From: Trinickia caryophylli
GTDB taxonomy: Bacteria > Pseudomonadota > Gammaproteobacteria > Burkholderiales > Burkholderiaceae
Length of the DNA stretch: 64,000 nucleotides
Assembly: GCF_034424545.1 (NCBI RefSeq)
Contig: NZ_CP139971.1
Location: 1,488,001-1,552,000, forward strand
Reading direction: 5' to 3'
Below the pieces are notes generated by a model. That model did no database searches and was not told where the DNA came from. It worked only from the letters and a program-made list of their open reading frames with translations. The translations under genes were made by a program, and so were the position numbers. Below are positions 27,999 to 37,459 of this stretch, in pieces (within the stretch, counting starts at the first letter, position 1; each line of letters begins with the position of its first letter).

Positions 27999-29117
27999 AT
28001 GAGTACCCTCGACAATCTCCGCACGCAACTGCAGGCGCTCTACTATCCGCCATCGAGGCACGGGACGTTGAAGTTGTCGGTGGCGGCACACCCTGAGCTC
28101 GATCTGTATTTCTCGATGACCGACGCGCTCGACGTGCTCGACGTGGGAAGGGGGCCGACGGTTGCATGCGAGGCCGAGTTGCGGCTCAGCCTGGGCATGA
28201 TCGACTACATCCTCGCAAACGCGCAGACATTCGACCCGCGCGATCCGCCCTACGTCAAGGCGATTCGCGCGCAAGGCGATATGGGCCTCGTGCATCACTT
28301 CATGCAGTTGCTGAAGCGGCCGACGCCCGAGATAAGTGCGATTCACGCCGGCCTTCGGCAGCGTGTCTACGACACGAGCCAGGGCATCGAGGAAAGCGAC
28401 TACATCGATCCGGATGCGGTGCTCGATGCGATGGCCGAGAGCCGCCCGCTGTGTTTGCGCGGGGTGTTGAATTCTCCGCTCGTCGAACTGGGCGAAAGCG
28501 GGTTCGTCGAGCAATTCGGCAACGTCATGTTGCGCCAGAACGGTGTGAGCGGCCGGCAGGAATCGGTGGCCGATATCGCCGCAAAGATACGAGACGAATC
28601 GGTGGACCGCGTCTATCTCAACGGCGTGGAAGTGCCGCAAGTCCTCGCGCCGCACGTCCGGTTCCCGATGTTCGACGAGCGGGCATTCTCGATCGGCTTG
28701 TTGTGGTGGGGAAAGAAGACGTCGAACGGCGTGATCACCAAATTGCACAGAGATTTTCAGGTTTCTTTTCTCGCTCAGATTTTGGGGGAGAAGAAGCTGC
28801 ACCTCTTTTCCCCGGATCAGGCGGAGGCATTGTACGCGGCGCCCGCGTTCAACCTCTATCAGCTGTGTCAGGTCGACCCCGGTTCGCCGGACCTTGCCCT
28901 CTATCCGCGGTTCGCGGGTGCGCGTGCGCTGGAGGTGTGCATTGGCCCGGGCGACATGCTCGTCATTCCGACCGGCTGGTTTCATTGCGTATGGGCGTTG
29001 ACGAACGTGCTGTCGGTCAATCGGTTCATGGAGGAGGCCACGCTTGCCGAGCTGCGAACCGGCGAATCGGCGAAGCGGCTGCGGCGCGATCGCGCTCAAC
29101 TTTCGATGAACGGATAA
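27999..29117 (+). CDS. SCP2-like and cupin_8/JmjC hydroxylase fusion
   Basis: The 372-residue protein seems to join two domains. Residues about 25-108 (LSLGMIDYILANAQ, IRAQGDMGLVHHFMQLL) resemble an SCP2 sterol-carrier domain, which binds lipid tails. Residues about 140-345 form a cupin_8/JmjC core with a metal triad: His250 and Asp252 in ITKLHRDFQVSFLAQI and His329 in IPTGWFHCVWAL. Fe(II)/2-oxoglutarate hydroxylation is the family reaction. A fusion of lipid binding with hydroxylation fits a long-chain acyl substrate. ATG 27999 follows GGGAG at slightly long spacing. The SCP2 call is by eye and less sure than the hydroxylase call. Confidence 0.75.
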   Translation: MSTLDNLRTQLQALYYPPSRHGTLKLSVAAHPELDLYFSMTDALDVLDVGRGPTVACEAELRLSLGMIDYILANAQTFDPRDPPYVKAIRAQGDMGLVHHFMQLLKRPTPEISAIHAGLRQRVYDTSQGIEESDYIDPDAVLDAMAESRPLCLRGVLNSPLVELGESGFVEQFGNVMLRQNGVSGRQESVADIAAKIRDESVDRVYLNGVEVPQVLAPHVRFPMFDERAFSIGLLWWGKKTSNGVITKLHRDFQVSFLAQILGEKKLHLFSPDQAEALYAAPAFNLYQLCQVDPGSPDLALYPRFAGARALEVCIGPGDMLVIPTGWFHCVWALTNVLSVNRFMEEATLAELRTGESAKRLRRDRAQLSMNG

Positions 29118-29180
29118 ACGAGTGGAAGTGGTGGTGCCGCGCAAATCTCCGGGCACGCCGCTTCGCCTAGCGGAATCGAG

Positions 29181-30455
29181 ATGATGATCAATGCCGAAGT
29201 AGAGAGTGGTGTGTCGATGAACGACGACGAAGCGTCCTACCGTTCGCCGATTGCGGCTGCATGGCCTTGCACGCAGGATGGCGAGTTCACGCTGGCGGGC
29301 ATGCGCCTCTCGGAGGTCGTCGAGGCAGTGGGCGGCACACCCTGTTATTTATACGATCGCGCCCGTATCACGGAGCGCATACACCGGTTGAGACGGGCGC
29401 TGGATCCGGCGGTCGAGCTCTACTACGCGATCAAGGCGAATCCGATGCCGGCGGTGGTGGGACACATCGCGCACCTGGTGAACGGGTTCGATGTCGCTTC
29501 CGCCGGCGAGATGAGGGTCGCACTTGATGCGGGTGCTCGCGCGGCGGATATCAGCTTCGCCGGGCCGGCGAAATCCGACAGCGAACTGGAACAAGCCTAT
29601 GCGGCAAACGTGCTCGTGAACGTGGAATCCCGGCGCGAGCTGGATCTGCTGGCGAAAAAAAGCGAGCAGAACGGACGCGCCGCCCGCGTTGCGCTGCGTG
29701 TGAACCTGCCTTTCGAACTGAAGGCGTCCGGCATGCAGATGTCCGGGGGTGCGAGGCAGTTCGGGCTCGACGCGGAAACGATGCCCGAGGTCATTGCGCA
29801 GACGGTCGCGCTCGGGCTCGAATTCGAAGGTTTCCATCTCTTTACCGGTTCTCAGAATCTGCGCGCGGAAGCGGTCATCGAAGCGCAGCGCAAGAGTTAC
29901 GAGTGGGCGCGCGAACACGCGGCGCTCGCCCGCGAGCCGATCAAGTCGATCAACCTGGGCGGCGGGATGGGCATCCCCTACGGCGACAACGATGCCCGCA
30001 TCGACGAGAAAGCGGTCGTCGATCATCTGAATGCACTCGCTGAAAAAGCGCGCCGCGACTTCGGCAAGATCAGCCTCGTGCTCGAACTGGGGCGCTACCT
30101 CGTCGGCGAGGCCGGGCTCTATGTGAGCCGGGTCGTGGATCGAAAGCGCTCGCGGGGCAAGACGTTCGTTGTTGTCGACGGTGGGATGCATCAGCACTTG
30201 GCTGCGTCGGGAAACTTCGGCCAGGTGTTGCGAAAGAACTACCCGATCGCCATCAACCGGAAGCCGTTCGGCGACGAGACGATCAGTGTCGTAGGCCCGC
30301 TTTGCACGCCGCTCGATTTGCTTGCGAACAACGCAAAGCTCGCTCATGCGGAGCGGGGAGATCTGGTCGTCATTTTTCAATCGGGTGCTTACGGACGCAG
30401 TGCCAGCCCCTCGGCGTTTCTTGGCCACCCTCCGGCACGAGAGGCCCTGATCTGA
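29181..30455 (+). CDS. PLP-dependent decarboxylase (LysA/ODC fold III)
   Basis: The 424-residue enzyme has Lys85 in LYYAIKANPMPAVVGHIA as the PLP Schiff-base residue, SAGEMRVALDAGA, HLFTGSQ, INLGGGMGIPYG for phosphate binding, and GPLCTPLDLLANN near the C-terminus, the active-site Cys block. This last form is common in the exosortase-associated and carrier-linked decarboxylases rather than in DAP decarboxylase. In vicenistatin and fluvirucin pathways a homologous enzyme decarboxylates an aspartyl group bound to a carrier protein. A similar role is plausible here because ligase, carrier and decarboxylase share the operon. ATG 29217 is an alternative start. Confidence 0.88.
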   Translation: MMINAEVESGVSMNDDEASYRSPIAAAWPCTQDGEFTLAGMRLSEVVEAVGGTPCYLYDRARITERIHRLRRALDPAVELYYAIKANPMPAVVGHIAHLVNGFDVASAGEMRVALDAGARAADISFAGPAKSDSELEQAYAANVLVNVESRRELDLLAKKSEQNGRAARVALRVNLPFELKASGMQMSGGARQFGLDAETMPEVIAQTVALGLEFEGFHLFTGSQNLRAEAVIEAQRKSYEWAREHAALAREPIKSINLGGGMGIPYGDNDARIDEKAVVDHLNALAEKARRDFGKISLVLELGRYLVGEAGLYVSRVVDRKRSRGKTFVVVDGGMHQHLAASGNFGQVLRKNYPIAINRKPFGDETISVVGPLCTPLDLLANNAKLAHAERGDLVVIFQSGAYGRSASPSAFLGHPPAREALI

Positions 30456-30456
30456 A

Positions 30457-31215
30457 ATGAGAGAAGCCGTGGATCGTCGTGAAACATCGGGAGACGAAGC
30501 GATGCAGGTCGCCAGCTTGAAGCATGCGTCGAGGTCGTACGGGAAAGGCGCGGCGAGGGTCGACGCGGTGCGGGACGTGAGCGTCGACATTCTCGGTAAC
30601 CGGTTCACGGTACTGTCGGGGCCGTCGGGAAGCGGCAAGACGACGCTGTTGAATTTGATTGGATGTATCGACCGCGTGAACGCGGGAAGCGTGACGGTTG
30701 CCGGTGTAGAGGTGACTCGAATGCGCGACAACGCGCTATCCGATTTCCGTGCTTCGCAGATCGGGTTCATCTTCCAGAACTTCAATCTGTTGCCCGTGCT
30801 GAGCGCGGCCGAAAACGTCGAATATCCGCTGACGTTGCTCGGCACGCCCGCGGCTGCGAGGCGTCGTACCGCCATGGAACTGCTCGAGGCGGTGGGGCTT
30901 GCAAAGGAGGCCCGGCGACGGCCCGGAGAACTGTCGGGCGGGCAGAGGCAACGCGTCGCCATCGCGCGCGCGCTGGCGACGAACCCCAAACTCGTTCTCG
31001 CCGACGAGCCTACCGCGAACCTCGATAGTCGCACGGGAGCGGAAATCATCGAATTGATGCGCACCATGCAGCGCGAGCGTTCGACGTCGTTTTTATTCTC
31101 TTCCCACGATCCCAACGTGCTGTCGAGCGCGGACGACGTCATTCTGATCAAGGACGGCACGATAGTCGACACACGCCGCAACGTCCAGGATGCCCCCACC
31201 GGAACACGGCCATGA
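30457..31215 (+). CDS. ABC transporter ATP-binding protein (LolD/MacB type)
   Basis: The 252-residue ATPase has Walker A GPSGSGKTTLLNLIG, Q-loop FIFQNFNLLPVL, signature LSGGQRQRVAIARAL, Walker B LVLADEPTANLD and the switch His in FSSHDPNVL. The closest families are LolD and MacB partners, which drive extraction or mechanotransmission at the inner membrane without forming a classical channel. It starts 1 bp after the decarboxylase stop and overlaps the permease by 4 bp, so it is fully coupled to both. Confidence 0.92.
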   Translation: MREAVDRRETSGDEAMQVASLKHASRSYGKGAARVDAVRDVSVDILGNRFTVLSGPSGSGKTTLLNLIGCIDRVNAGSVTVAGVEVTRMRDNALSDFRASQIGFIFQNFNLLPVLSAAENVEYPLTLLGTPAAARRRTAMELLEAVGLAKEARRRPGELSGGQRQRVAIARALATNPKLVLADEPTANLDSRTGAEIIELMRTMQRERSTSFLFSSHDPNVLSSADDVILIKDGTIVDTRRNVQDAPTGTRP

Positions 31216-32600
31216 AGACGCTATCGATCGCTTTCAGAAACCTGCTTCGTAACCGGCGTCGCTCGACCCGTACGCTGCTCGCGATGGTCATCGGCCTGAC
31301 GGCGGTATTGCTGTTCGGCGGGTACGCGCGCAACGTCACCTATGGCTTGCAGACGAACTTCGTTCGCGGCGAGGGCCATCTGCAGATCCAGCGCAAGAAC
31401 TACTTTCTTTATGGCGCGGGCGATCCGATGGCCTACGGAATCGACCATTACCAGCATGTAATCGACGTTGTGCGCAACGATCCCGTGCTGTCGCCGCTGG
31501 TCACGGTCGCGACACCGATCCTGTCGGTGAGTGGCATTGCGGGAAATTACGGCGCGGGGGTTTCCAGCACGGTGATTGGCCTTGGAGTCGTCGTAGCGGA
31601 CCAGAATCGTATGCGGCAGTGGAACGATTACGGCTTTCCGATGCACTTCCGGCCGCTGTCGCTGACCGCCACCGCGGCCAACGCAGCGGTGATCGGCATG
31701 GGCCTCGGGCGTATCCTGCGGCTTTGCGGGCCGCTCGCCATTCCGAACTGCGCGTTGAACGACGTGCACAAGGTCGGCGCCGGAGCGACCCCGCCTGACG
31801 ACATCGCTCAGCTTTCGGCCATGGCGGCGGCAGACATGCCGAAAACGAAGCGCGCGGGCATCCAACTGCTTACAGCCAATGCGTACGGCGCCCCCAACGT
31901 GGCGCAACTGGCGGTCGTGAAAGCGGAAAGCCAGGGCGTTCGTGCGGTCGACGACCGTTATCTGCAGTTGCATCTGGAACAGGCCCAGAAGCTGATCTAT
32001 GGCAACGACCCCGGCAAGGTGACCGCGATCGCGGTGCAGTTGCGGCATACCGCCGATCTGCCGGCGGCGATGCAGCGCATTCGGCAACTGGAAGCCACCA
32101 CCCTGAAGCAGGACGATCTCGACGTGCTCGATTTTCGGGTGCTCAGCCCGCAATATCTGCAGATTACGGGCATGTTCCGGGCCATCTTCGGATTCGTCAC
32201 GTTGCTGATCGGTGTCATCGTGATGTTCATGGTCGGCAACACGATGAGCATGGCGGTCATGGAGCGCACAGTCGAGATCGGCACGCTGCGCGCCATGGGC
32301 TTGAGGCGCCTCGGCGTATTGCGGATCTTTCTCATGGAAGGCGCGTTGCTCGGCCTCTTGGGCGCCGCTGTTGGCGTGAGCTGCGCGCTCCTCGCCGCAT
32401 GGGCAATCAATCATGGTGGTTTTCGATGGACACCCCCCGGTGAAATCGACGCCGTGCCCTTGACCGTCCGAGTATTTGGCGAGACTCGGATGATCGTTGG
32501 CTATGCGGTGGGAATCGTGGCGATTTCGGCGATTTCCGCGTTTTGGCCGGCGCGGCGCGCCGCCCGGATGCCCATCGTCGATGCACTGTCGTACGCCTGA
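31212..32600 (+). CDS. ABC transporter permease (FtsX/MacB/LolC family)
   Basis: The 462-residue protein has one N-terminal membrane segment (ALRNLLRNRRRSTRT region, then LLAMVIGLTAVLLFGGYA), a periplasmic domain of about 280 residues, and three C-terminal segments with the FtsX block MFMVGNTMSMAVMERTVEIG and TLRAMGLRRL. This is the type VII ABC layout of LolC/E and MacB. With the LolA-like and barrel proteins downstream, it probably moves a lipid-like molecule from the inner membrane into the periplasm. Confidence 0.9.
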   Translation: MKTLSIAFRNLLRNRRRSTRTLLAMVIGLTAVLLFGGYARNVTYGLQTNFVRGEGHLQIQRKNYFLYGAGDPMAYGIDHYQHVIDVVRNDPVLSPLVTVATPILSVSGIAGNYGAGVSSTVIGLGVVVADQNRMRQWNDYGFPMHFRPLSLTATAANAAVIGMGLGRILRLCGPLAIPNCALNDVHKVGAGATPPDDIAQLSAMAAADMPKTKRAGIQLLTANAYGAPNVAQLAVVKAESQGVRAVDDRYLQLHLEQAQKLIYGNDPGKVTAIAVQLRHTADLPAAMQRIRQLEATTLKQDDLDVLDFRVLSPQYLQITGMFRAIFGFVTLLIGVIVMFMVGNTMSMAVMERTVEIGTLRAMGLRRLGVLRIFLMEGALLGLLGAAVGVSCALLAAWAINHGGFRWTPPGEIDAVPLTVRVFGETRMIVGYAVGIVAISAISAFWPARRAARMPIVDALSYA

Positions 32601-32626
32601 GAAACGTGAGGAAGCGGAGACGCATT

Positions 32627-33427
32627 ATGAAAAGCGGCGGTTATGGGCCCATTGTGCGGCTGTGGCTTCTCTTCTTGTTTTGCTCGGTCTATGGGCACGC
32701 CGTTGCGCAGACGGATGCCGCGAGGGCGCAGCAGCTGCTGGAGGCGAGCGACGCGATCCGCAACCCCGGGCGGCCGTTCAGTCTGACCACGACGCTGACC
32801 GAGTTCAGAGGGGGGCAACAGACGGGCACGAACACGCTCACGGTGTATTCGAAGGAAGACCCTGCAACGGGGCAGTTCAATAGCCTCGTGCGATTCGATG
32901 CGCCGTTGCGCGATGCGAACAAGCTGGTTTTGAAGAATGGCAGCGATCTGTGGTTCTACGATCCGAACAGTCAGGCGAGCGTGCGGATTTCGCCTCAGCA
33001 GCGGCTTTTGGGGCAGGCGGCGAACGGTGACGTGGTGACGGTCAATTTCGCAAAGGACTACGCTGCCACGGTGGCCGCCGAGGAGGACGTGCTCGACGGC
33101 GACCATCGCAACCGCCACGCGTACAAGCTCAAGCTGACCGCGCGTTCGCCGAGCGTGACCTACAACGCGATCGAAATGTGGATCGACGCCAGCACGCGGC
33201 AGCCCGTCAAGGCGCGCTTTTACGCGGAAAGCGGGACGCTGCTCAAAACCACGTATTACCGCAAATTCACGCAGGTGCTGGGCGCGGATCGGCCCACCGA
33301 AACAGTCATCATCGACGGATTGGATCCTGGCTGGGTGACCGTCATGCGCTATTCGAATTACGCATGGCGTGACATTCCGGACGAATGGCTTCAGCGAGCA
33401 TATCTGCCGCACTTTCAGAGCAATTGA
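32627..33427 (+). CDS. Periplasmic LolA-like lipoprotein-sorting family protein
   Basis: The 266-residue protein has a signal peptide (LWLLFLFCSVYGHAVAQT) and the LolA-like (outer membrane lipoprotein-sorting) pattern: RFDAPLRDANKLVLKNGSDLWFYDPNS, ISPQQRLLGQAANGDVV, and YNAIEMWIDASTRQPVKARFY. Members of this group are found beside MMPL or FtsX-type exporters, not with LolB, and are thought to carry a hydrophobic cargo across the periplasm. It sits 26 bp after the permease gene and is followed at once by a barrel protein gene. Confidence 0.85.
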   Translation: MKSGGYGPIVRLWLLFLFCSVYGHAVAQTDAARAQQLLEASDAIRNPGRPFSLTTTLTEFRGGQQTGTNTLTVYSKEDPATGQFNSLVRFDAPLRDANKLVLKNGSDLWFYDPNSQASVRISPQQRLLGQAANGDVVTVNFAKDYAATVAAEEDVLDGDHRNRHAYKLKLTARSPSVTYNAIEMWIDASTRQPVKARFYAESGTLLKTTYYRKFTQVLGADRPTETVIIDGLDPGWVTVMRYSNYAWRDIPDEWLQRAYLPHFQSN

Positions 33428-34704
33428 AGGTGACGGTGGGTCCGTTGCGCGCCGCCGTCGCGCTCGTTGCCTGGGCCGCGTTCGGGTGCCTGGCGCCTGA
33501 GGTCGCTCGCGCGGACAGCGACGCCGATGCACTTTCCTTGGCCGATACCGTCACGGCCAATACGTCGGCGCATCGCGATTGGCAATGGGCGTTCGAGGCG
33601 GGGGTTGGCAACTATAACGCCGCCAGTCAGACGACGAATGCCGTGCTTGCCGACAATGCGAGGCTGTCGTCGTCGGTCAGCTATGACGGTTCGCTCGCAC
33701 CGAACTGGCGAGCGGTTTTTTCGAACCGGCTCGACGCGGGCTGGCGCGCGGGCGTCGGCCGGTACAACGCGGTCGATACGCTGAAGCAGGCGTACCTGAG
33801 CTGGCAGCCGAATCCAACGACGATCGTCGACGCGGGCCGCGTGAATTTGCGTGAAGGCGTTGCGCAAGGATTCAACCCGACGGACTTTTTCAAGACGAAT
33901 GCCGTCCGGTCGATCGTTTCGATCGATCCCGCCAGCCTGCGCGAAAATCGCATGGGAAGCGTGATGTTGCGCGGCCAGGTGCTGTGGGCCAGCGGGTCGT
34001 TGAGCGGGTTGGTCTCGCCGAAGCTCGCTTCGCAACCGAGCAGCGCGACGTTCAATCCGGACCTCGGCGCCACCAACAATCAAAGCCGCTACATGTTGAC
34101 GCTGACGCAGCGGCTCTTCGGGACCGTTGCGCCGCAGTGGCTGCTCTATGGCGGGGACGGCATCTCACCCCAGCTCGGTTTGAACGTCTCGCTGCTGACC
34201 GGGAGTGCCACCACCGCGTATTTCGAGTATTCGGGTGGACGAAGCGAACACCTTGCGGCAGGCGCGGGCGAATCGAAAGGATTCCATTCGAAGTTCGCCA
34301 CGGGCTTTACCCACACCTTCCCGAACAATCTCTCCGTGACGATCGAATACGACTACGACGGCGCGAGCCCGGACCGGTCGGCATGGAACCGGCTCGCGTC
34401 CGACCCCGCGCGGTACTGGCGGTATCGGCGGGCAGCCAACGCCGCGCAGGAATTGATGACGCGGCAGGCGCTGTTCAACTACGTGACGTGGCAGGATGCG
34501 CTGATGCGGCATCTGGACCTCACGGCGATGCTTCATTACGACCTGGTGGACCACAGTTACTCGACGTGGCTCGAAGCGCGTTACCACTGGCCGCGAACAG
34601 ACGTTGCGGTGCAATGGCAGACCAACCACGGCGCGTCGCAGAGCACTTATGGTGCCGACGCGCAAAAGCAGGTGGTGCAGGCGGTGGCAACGTTCTTCTT
34701 CTAG
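33424..34704 (+). CDS. Exported outer-membrane barrel protein of the exporter set
   Basis: The product of about 426 residues has a signal sequence (VAWAAFGCLAPEVARADS) and many alternating strands, with turns rich in Asn, Asp and Gly. It ends QAVATFFF, the terminal Phe of outer-membrane barrels. I do not recognise a named family. The start is uncertain: TTG 33424 overlaps the previous stop, GTG 33436 has a better ribosome site, and ATG 33385 would overlap the LolA-like gene by 43 bp. It is last in the operon and would form the outer-membrane end of the export path, or a lipid receptor. Confidence 0.7.
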   Translation: MKVTVGPLRAAVALVAWAAFGCLAPEVARADSDADALSLADTVTANTSAHRDWQWAFEAGVGNYNAASQTTNAVLADNARLSSSVSYDGSLAPNWRAVFSNRLDAGWRAGVGRYNAVDTLKQAYLSWQPNPTTIVDAGRVNLREGVAQGFNPTDFFKTNAVRSIVSIDPASLRENRMGSVMLRGQVLWASGSLSGLVSPKLASQPSSATFNPDLGATNNQSRYMLTLTQRLFGTVAPQWLLYGGDGISPQLGLNVSLLTGSATTAYFEYSGGRSEHLAAGAGESKGFHSKFATGFTHTFPNNLSVTIEYDYDGASPDRSAWNRLASDPARYWRYRRAANAAQELMTRQALFNYVTWQDALMRHLDLTAMLHYDLVDHSYSTWLEARYHWPRTDVAVQWQTNHGASQSTYGADAQKQVVQAVATFFF

Positions 34705-34729
34705 CGCCGCCCGGGCGGATGCCAGGGGG

Positions 34730-35746
34730 CTATGGACGAAGCACGACCTTGCCGAAATTGCGGCGTGAGTGAATGTGCCGATGCGCTTGAGCTGCATCCT
34801 CGAGTGCGAATACCGAATCGATGATCGGCATCACATGCCCGGACTCATACAATGCAAGCACTTCGGCAATGCCCGTGACGCAAATCTCATAACGTGACCA
34901 CAACGCGGGCAGATGCAGGCCGGAGATCGATTTATTGGCCGTCATCAGCGTGATGGGTTCGATGCGTACCGTCGGATGCCAGAAACGAGCGAGCTGTAGC
35001 GGCGAAGCACCGGATTCGGTGATTGCACCGGCACCCCCCAGCAGAACGAGCCGGCCCAGCAGCGACAGGCTGTCGTAGCTTTCCCGGTACGACTTGCCGC
35101 CGGTCGAATCCAGTATCACGTCGACGCCCTTGCCGTTCGTCAATTGCCGCAGACGTGCGGGCACATTGTCCTTCGACGGATCCACGCAGACATCGGCACC
35201 GAAGAACTGCAGACGGGCATGCTTGCTTTCGCTGGAAAGGGCGATCACGCGGGCTCCGCGCGCCAGGCAGATCTGCAGCGCCGCCAGCCCCACGCCGCCG
35301 CCAGCCGAGTGGATGGCGACCGTCTCGCCGCCGCGAACGCCGGCGAGGCGATCCACGGCCACCCATGCGGTGAGGTAGCTGTTCGCGATGACCGCCGCCT
35401 CTTCGTCCGACATAAGGGGCGGTACTCGGAAGAGCCGGTCGGTGGGGCAGACCACATGCGTTGCATAGCCGCCGCTCGGGAGAGTCGCGAAGACGCGATC
35501 GCCCACTTTGAATTCCGTGACGTCCTGGCCGGATTCGACAATTCGACCGGCCACTTCGTAGCCGGGCACGAAGGGGAGTTCCGGGCCGTCCGGATAGATG
35601 CCGAGGCGAATGACGAGATCGGAGAAATTGATGCCGCTTGCCGAAACTTCGATCATGACTTCCTGTGCGCCGACCGCAGGCGCGGCGAAGGACTCGACGC
35701 ACATCGTCTCGGGCCGTCCGAAGCTGCGAATAATCACGCGTTTCAT
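34730..35746 (-). CDS. Quinone oxidoreductase-like MDR enzyme
   Basis: The 338-residue protein lacks the zinc cysteines of alcohol dehydrogenases. It shows the quinone-reductase pattern SASGINFSDLVIRLGIYP, VPGYEVAGRIVESG, AIHSAGGGVGLAALQICLA (NADPH site) and HIHSRRNFGKVVLRP at the end. It would reduce an enone, quinone or enoyl thioester with NADPH. It lies 25 bp from the end of the main operon but faces it, and no copy of the cluster element lies upstream, so its membership in the cluster is uncertain. Confidence 0.88.
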   Translation of the reverse strand: MKRVIIRSFGRPETMCVESFAAPAVGAQEVMIEVSASGINFSDLVIRLGIYPDGPELPFVPGYEVAGRIVESGQDVTEFKVGDRVFATLPSGGYATHVVCPTDRLFRVPPLMSDEEAAVIANSYLTAWVAVDRLAGVRGGETVAIHSAGGGVGLAALQICLARGARVIALSSESKHARLQFFGADVCVDPSKDNVPARLRQLTNGKGVDVILDSTGGKSYRESYDSLSLLGRLVLLGGAGAITESGASPLQLARFWHPTVRIEPITLMTANKSISGLHLPALWSRYEICVTGIAEVLALYESGHVMPIIDSVFALEDAAQAHRHIHSRRNFGKVVLRP

Positions 35747-36316
35747 GCGGATGCTCGTCCCTGTCGGTCTCGATGCAGCGCAATGCGCGAGTCAGGCGTG
35801 GCATGGGGGCGCTGAATAAACGGCAAGAGTGCGCTGCCATACACTGGGCGAATACGATGCAACCGGGATTGCCTCATACGTGTGCGAGCGGCTGGGGATT
35901 TGACGCTCAGTGCGTTCTTTTCGATGAGTGAAGCGAGAAAATCGGGAGCTTCCATGGTTATGCCCTCGCGAGGAACGTGGCGCGCTAATGCTGCTTAATT
36001 GCTATATCCGGTGTTTCGTCGGAATCAGCCGGTAATCGGATTCTATTGCCGTGCGCGACAAAAAAGGGAATGGCGGAGAACATTTGGGCAAGATGCGTTT
36101 AAATTGGCAAGATCGGTGAAACCAAAAGCGCATGAGGAACTGCCTGGCCGAGCTGGCATCGTCCGCAGGACATGTTCACCGCATAAAGTCGCAATGGGAT
36201 GTGATTACATGCGGGCACGAGCACAGGCGCTCCCGCATGCGAATGGACGGTGACTACGGTTTGTCGGAAAAAGCGCTGCTGAAATGGACAAACCGTGGTT
36301 GTGTACAGCGTTTCTT
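35747..36316. other. Gene-free gap, AT-richer than its flanks
   Basis: The 570-bp stretch between the oxidoreductase start and the hydrolase stop contains no convincing ORF. Arms ACGGTTTGTC / GACAAACCGT (36256-36265 and 36287-36296) form a 10-bp inverted repeat with a 21-nt loop just after the hydrolase stop. There is no T-run, so it is at most a weak or factor-assisted terminator. Confidence 0.45.
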
Positions 36317-37459
36317 TTACGGTGATTCGGAGGAGCGCGCGGCGAGCGGCGCCGTCGTACCTTTGCGGTCGATTAACGACGATTGAAAGAAATCGACTGC
36401 CGCGTCGATCGCGAGGGTGTGGGCTGCATCGCGGTCCACGCCGGGGGCTTCCTTGCAGAGGGCCGCATGGGTGCTTACCGCCGTGGCCACGCAGGTGTCG
36501 AGGAATGTTTCGTGTCTCGCACCCTCGATCATGCTGACGCGCGCGTGAGGCAGGAACTGCGCAATGTGAAGGATGTTGGCGGGAGGGGGCGCGGTGGTGT
36601 CGGCTGTACCCGCAACGAGCCTGATCGGGATCGCGATGCGCGCGAGGGACTGTTCGTCCAGTGCTTTGCCGAGTGCGGGAGCGAGGGCAAAGACCGCTTT
36701 CACACGCGGGTCCCGATAAGACGCGCCCGAGCGTTTCAAGGAGGCCACCGCACCGGCCGACAAGGGCTCGGCGCGAACGGGCTCGTTCTTCGCCGCTGGG
36801 GGGTGACAGGTCGAATCGGCGGCGGGGCCACGGCAATAGGACTCGAATGCCTGGAGATCGGTCCGGGCGCCGGCGAGTTCAAGGATCGTATAACCGCCGA
36901 GCGAGAAGCCGACGGCGCCGATTCTCTCCGGGTCGATGCGTTTGCCGAACGTCGGATCGGCGAGCATGCCATCCAGGGCCTCGCTCAGATCCGTCGCGCG
37001 TTCCCACCAGAGCACGAAGCCTTCGCGCGTCAGCGGCTCGAGTGCGTTGTTGCCAGGATGATTCACGCCGGCGACGATGTAGCCGCGCGAGGCGAGTGCG
37101 GCCGCGAGCCAGTCCAGTTCGTCGGCGCTGCCGGCCGTGCCATGCGAGAGCAGCAAGAGCGGATACCGCGCTCGATTCGTGGCAACCGCCGCATTGTCCG
37201 CCGCGGGATGGCCCCGGAAAATGGGATGCCCGGGCGGGCCGATATCGTGCGCAACCACCGGGGTGGTGCTGTCGGCGGGATACCAGATACGGGTCACAAG
37301 CGCGTTTGTCTGCGCGCCTCTCCATTCGCGCGGCGCGTCGGGCTTGAAGGTCCGGACGGTCTGGCCGACCCGGTATGCATCGTCCGCGTGGCGACCGGTA
37401 TCGGCGTGAGCCCAGGATGCGGCGGTCAGCGCAATGGCGATGAGGCAACGGCGAAGCAT
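36317..37459 (-). CDS. Exported alpha/beta hydrolase (dienelactone/PAF-AH-like)
   Basis: The 380-residue protein has a clear signal peptide (LIAIALTAASWAHAD). The hydrolase core includes LLLLSHGTAGSADELDWLAA (oxyanion region), the nucleophile Ser in IGAVGFSLGGYTILEL, and a likely catalytic His in IEGARHETFLDTC. Four further Cys residues could form periplasmic disulfides. It resembles the family of secreted lipase/esterase proteins related to platelet-activating-factor acetylhydrolase. Its natural ester is unknown. It stands alone, 218 bp after the AraC gene on the same strand. Confidence 0.83.
   Translation of the reverse strand: MLRRCLIAIALTAASWAHADTGRHADDAYRVGQTVRTFKPDAPREWRGAQTNALVTRIWYPADSTTPVVAHDIGPPGHPIFRGHPAADNAAVATNRARYPLLLLSHGTAGSADELDWLAAALASRGYIVAGVNHPGNNALEPLTREGFVLWWERATDLSEALDGMLADPTFGKRIDPERIGAVGFSLGGYTILELAGARTDLQAFESYCRGPAADSTCHPPAAKNEPVRAEPLSAGAVASLKRSGASYRDPRVKAVFALAPALGKALDEQSLARIAIPIRLVAGTADTTAPPPANILHIAQFLPHARVSMIEGARHETFLDTCVATAVSTHAALCKEAPGVDRDAAHTLAIDAAVDFFQSSLIDRKGTTAPLAARSSESP

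Noticed and set aside
35815..35831. AATAAACGGCAAGAGT, like the start of the cluster regulatory element
   Set aside because: Only the first dozen bases fit, the TTCGCAA and GTGGAGC parts are missing, and the direction is wrong for the minus-strand oxidoreductase gene.
35999..36253. An 84-codon plus-strand frame in the gap before the hydrolase
   Set aside because: No ribosome site, no conserved pattern, and many basic and rare residues; treated as non-coding.
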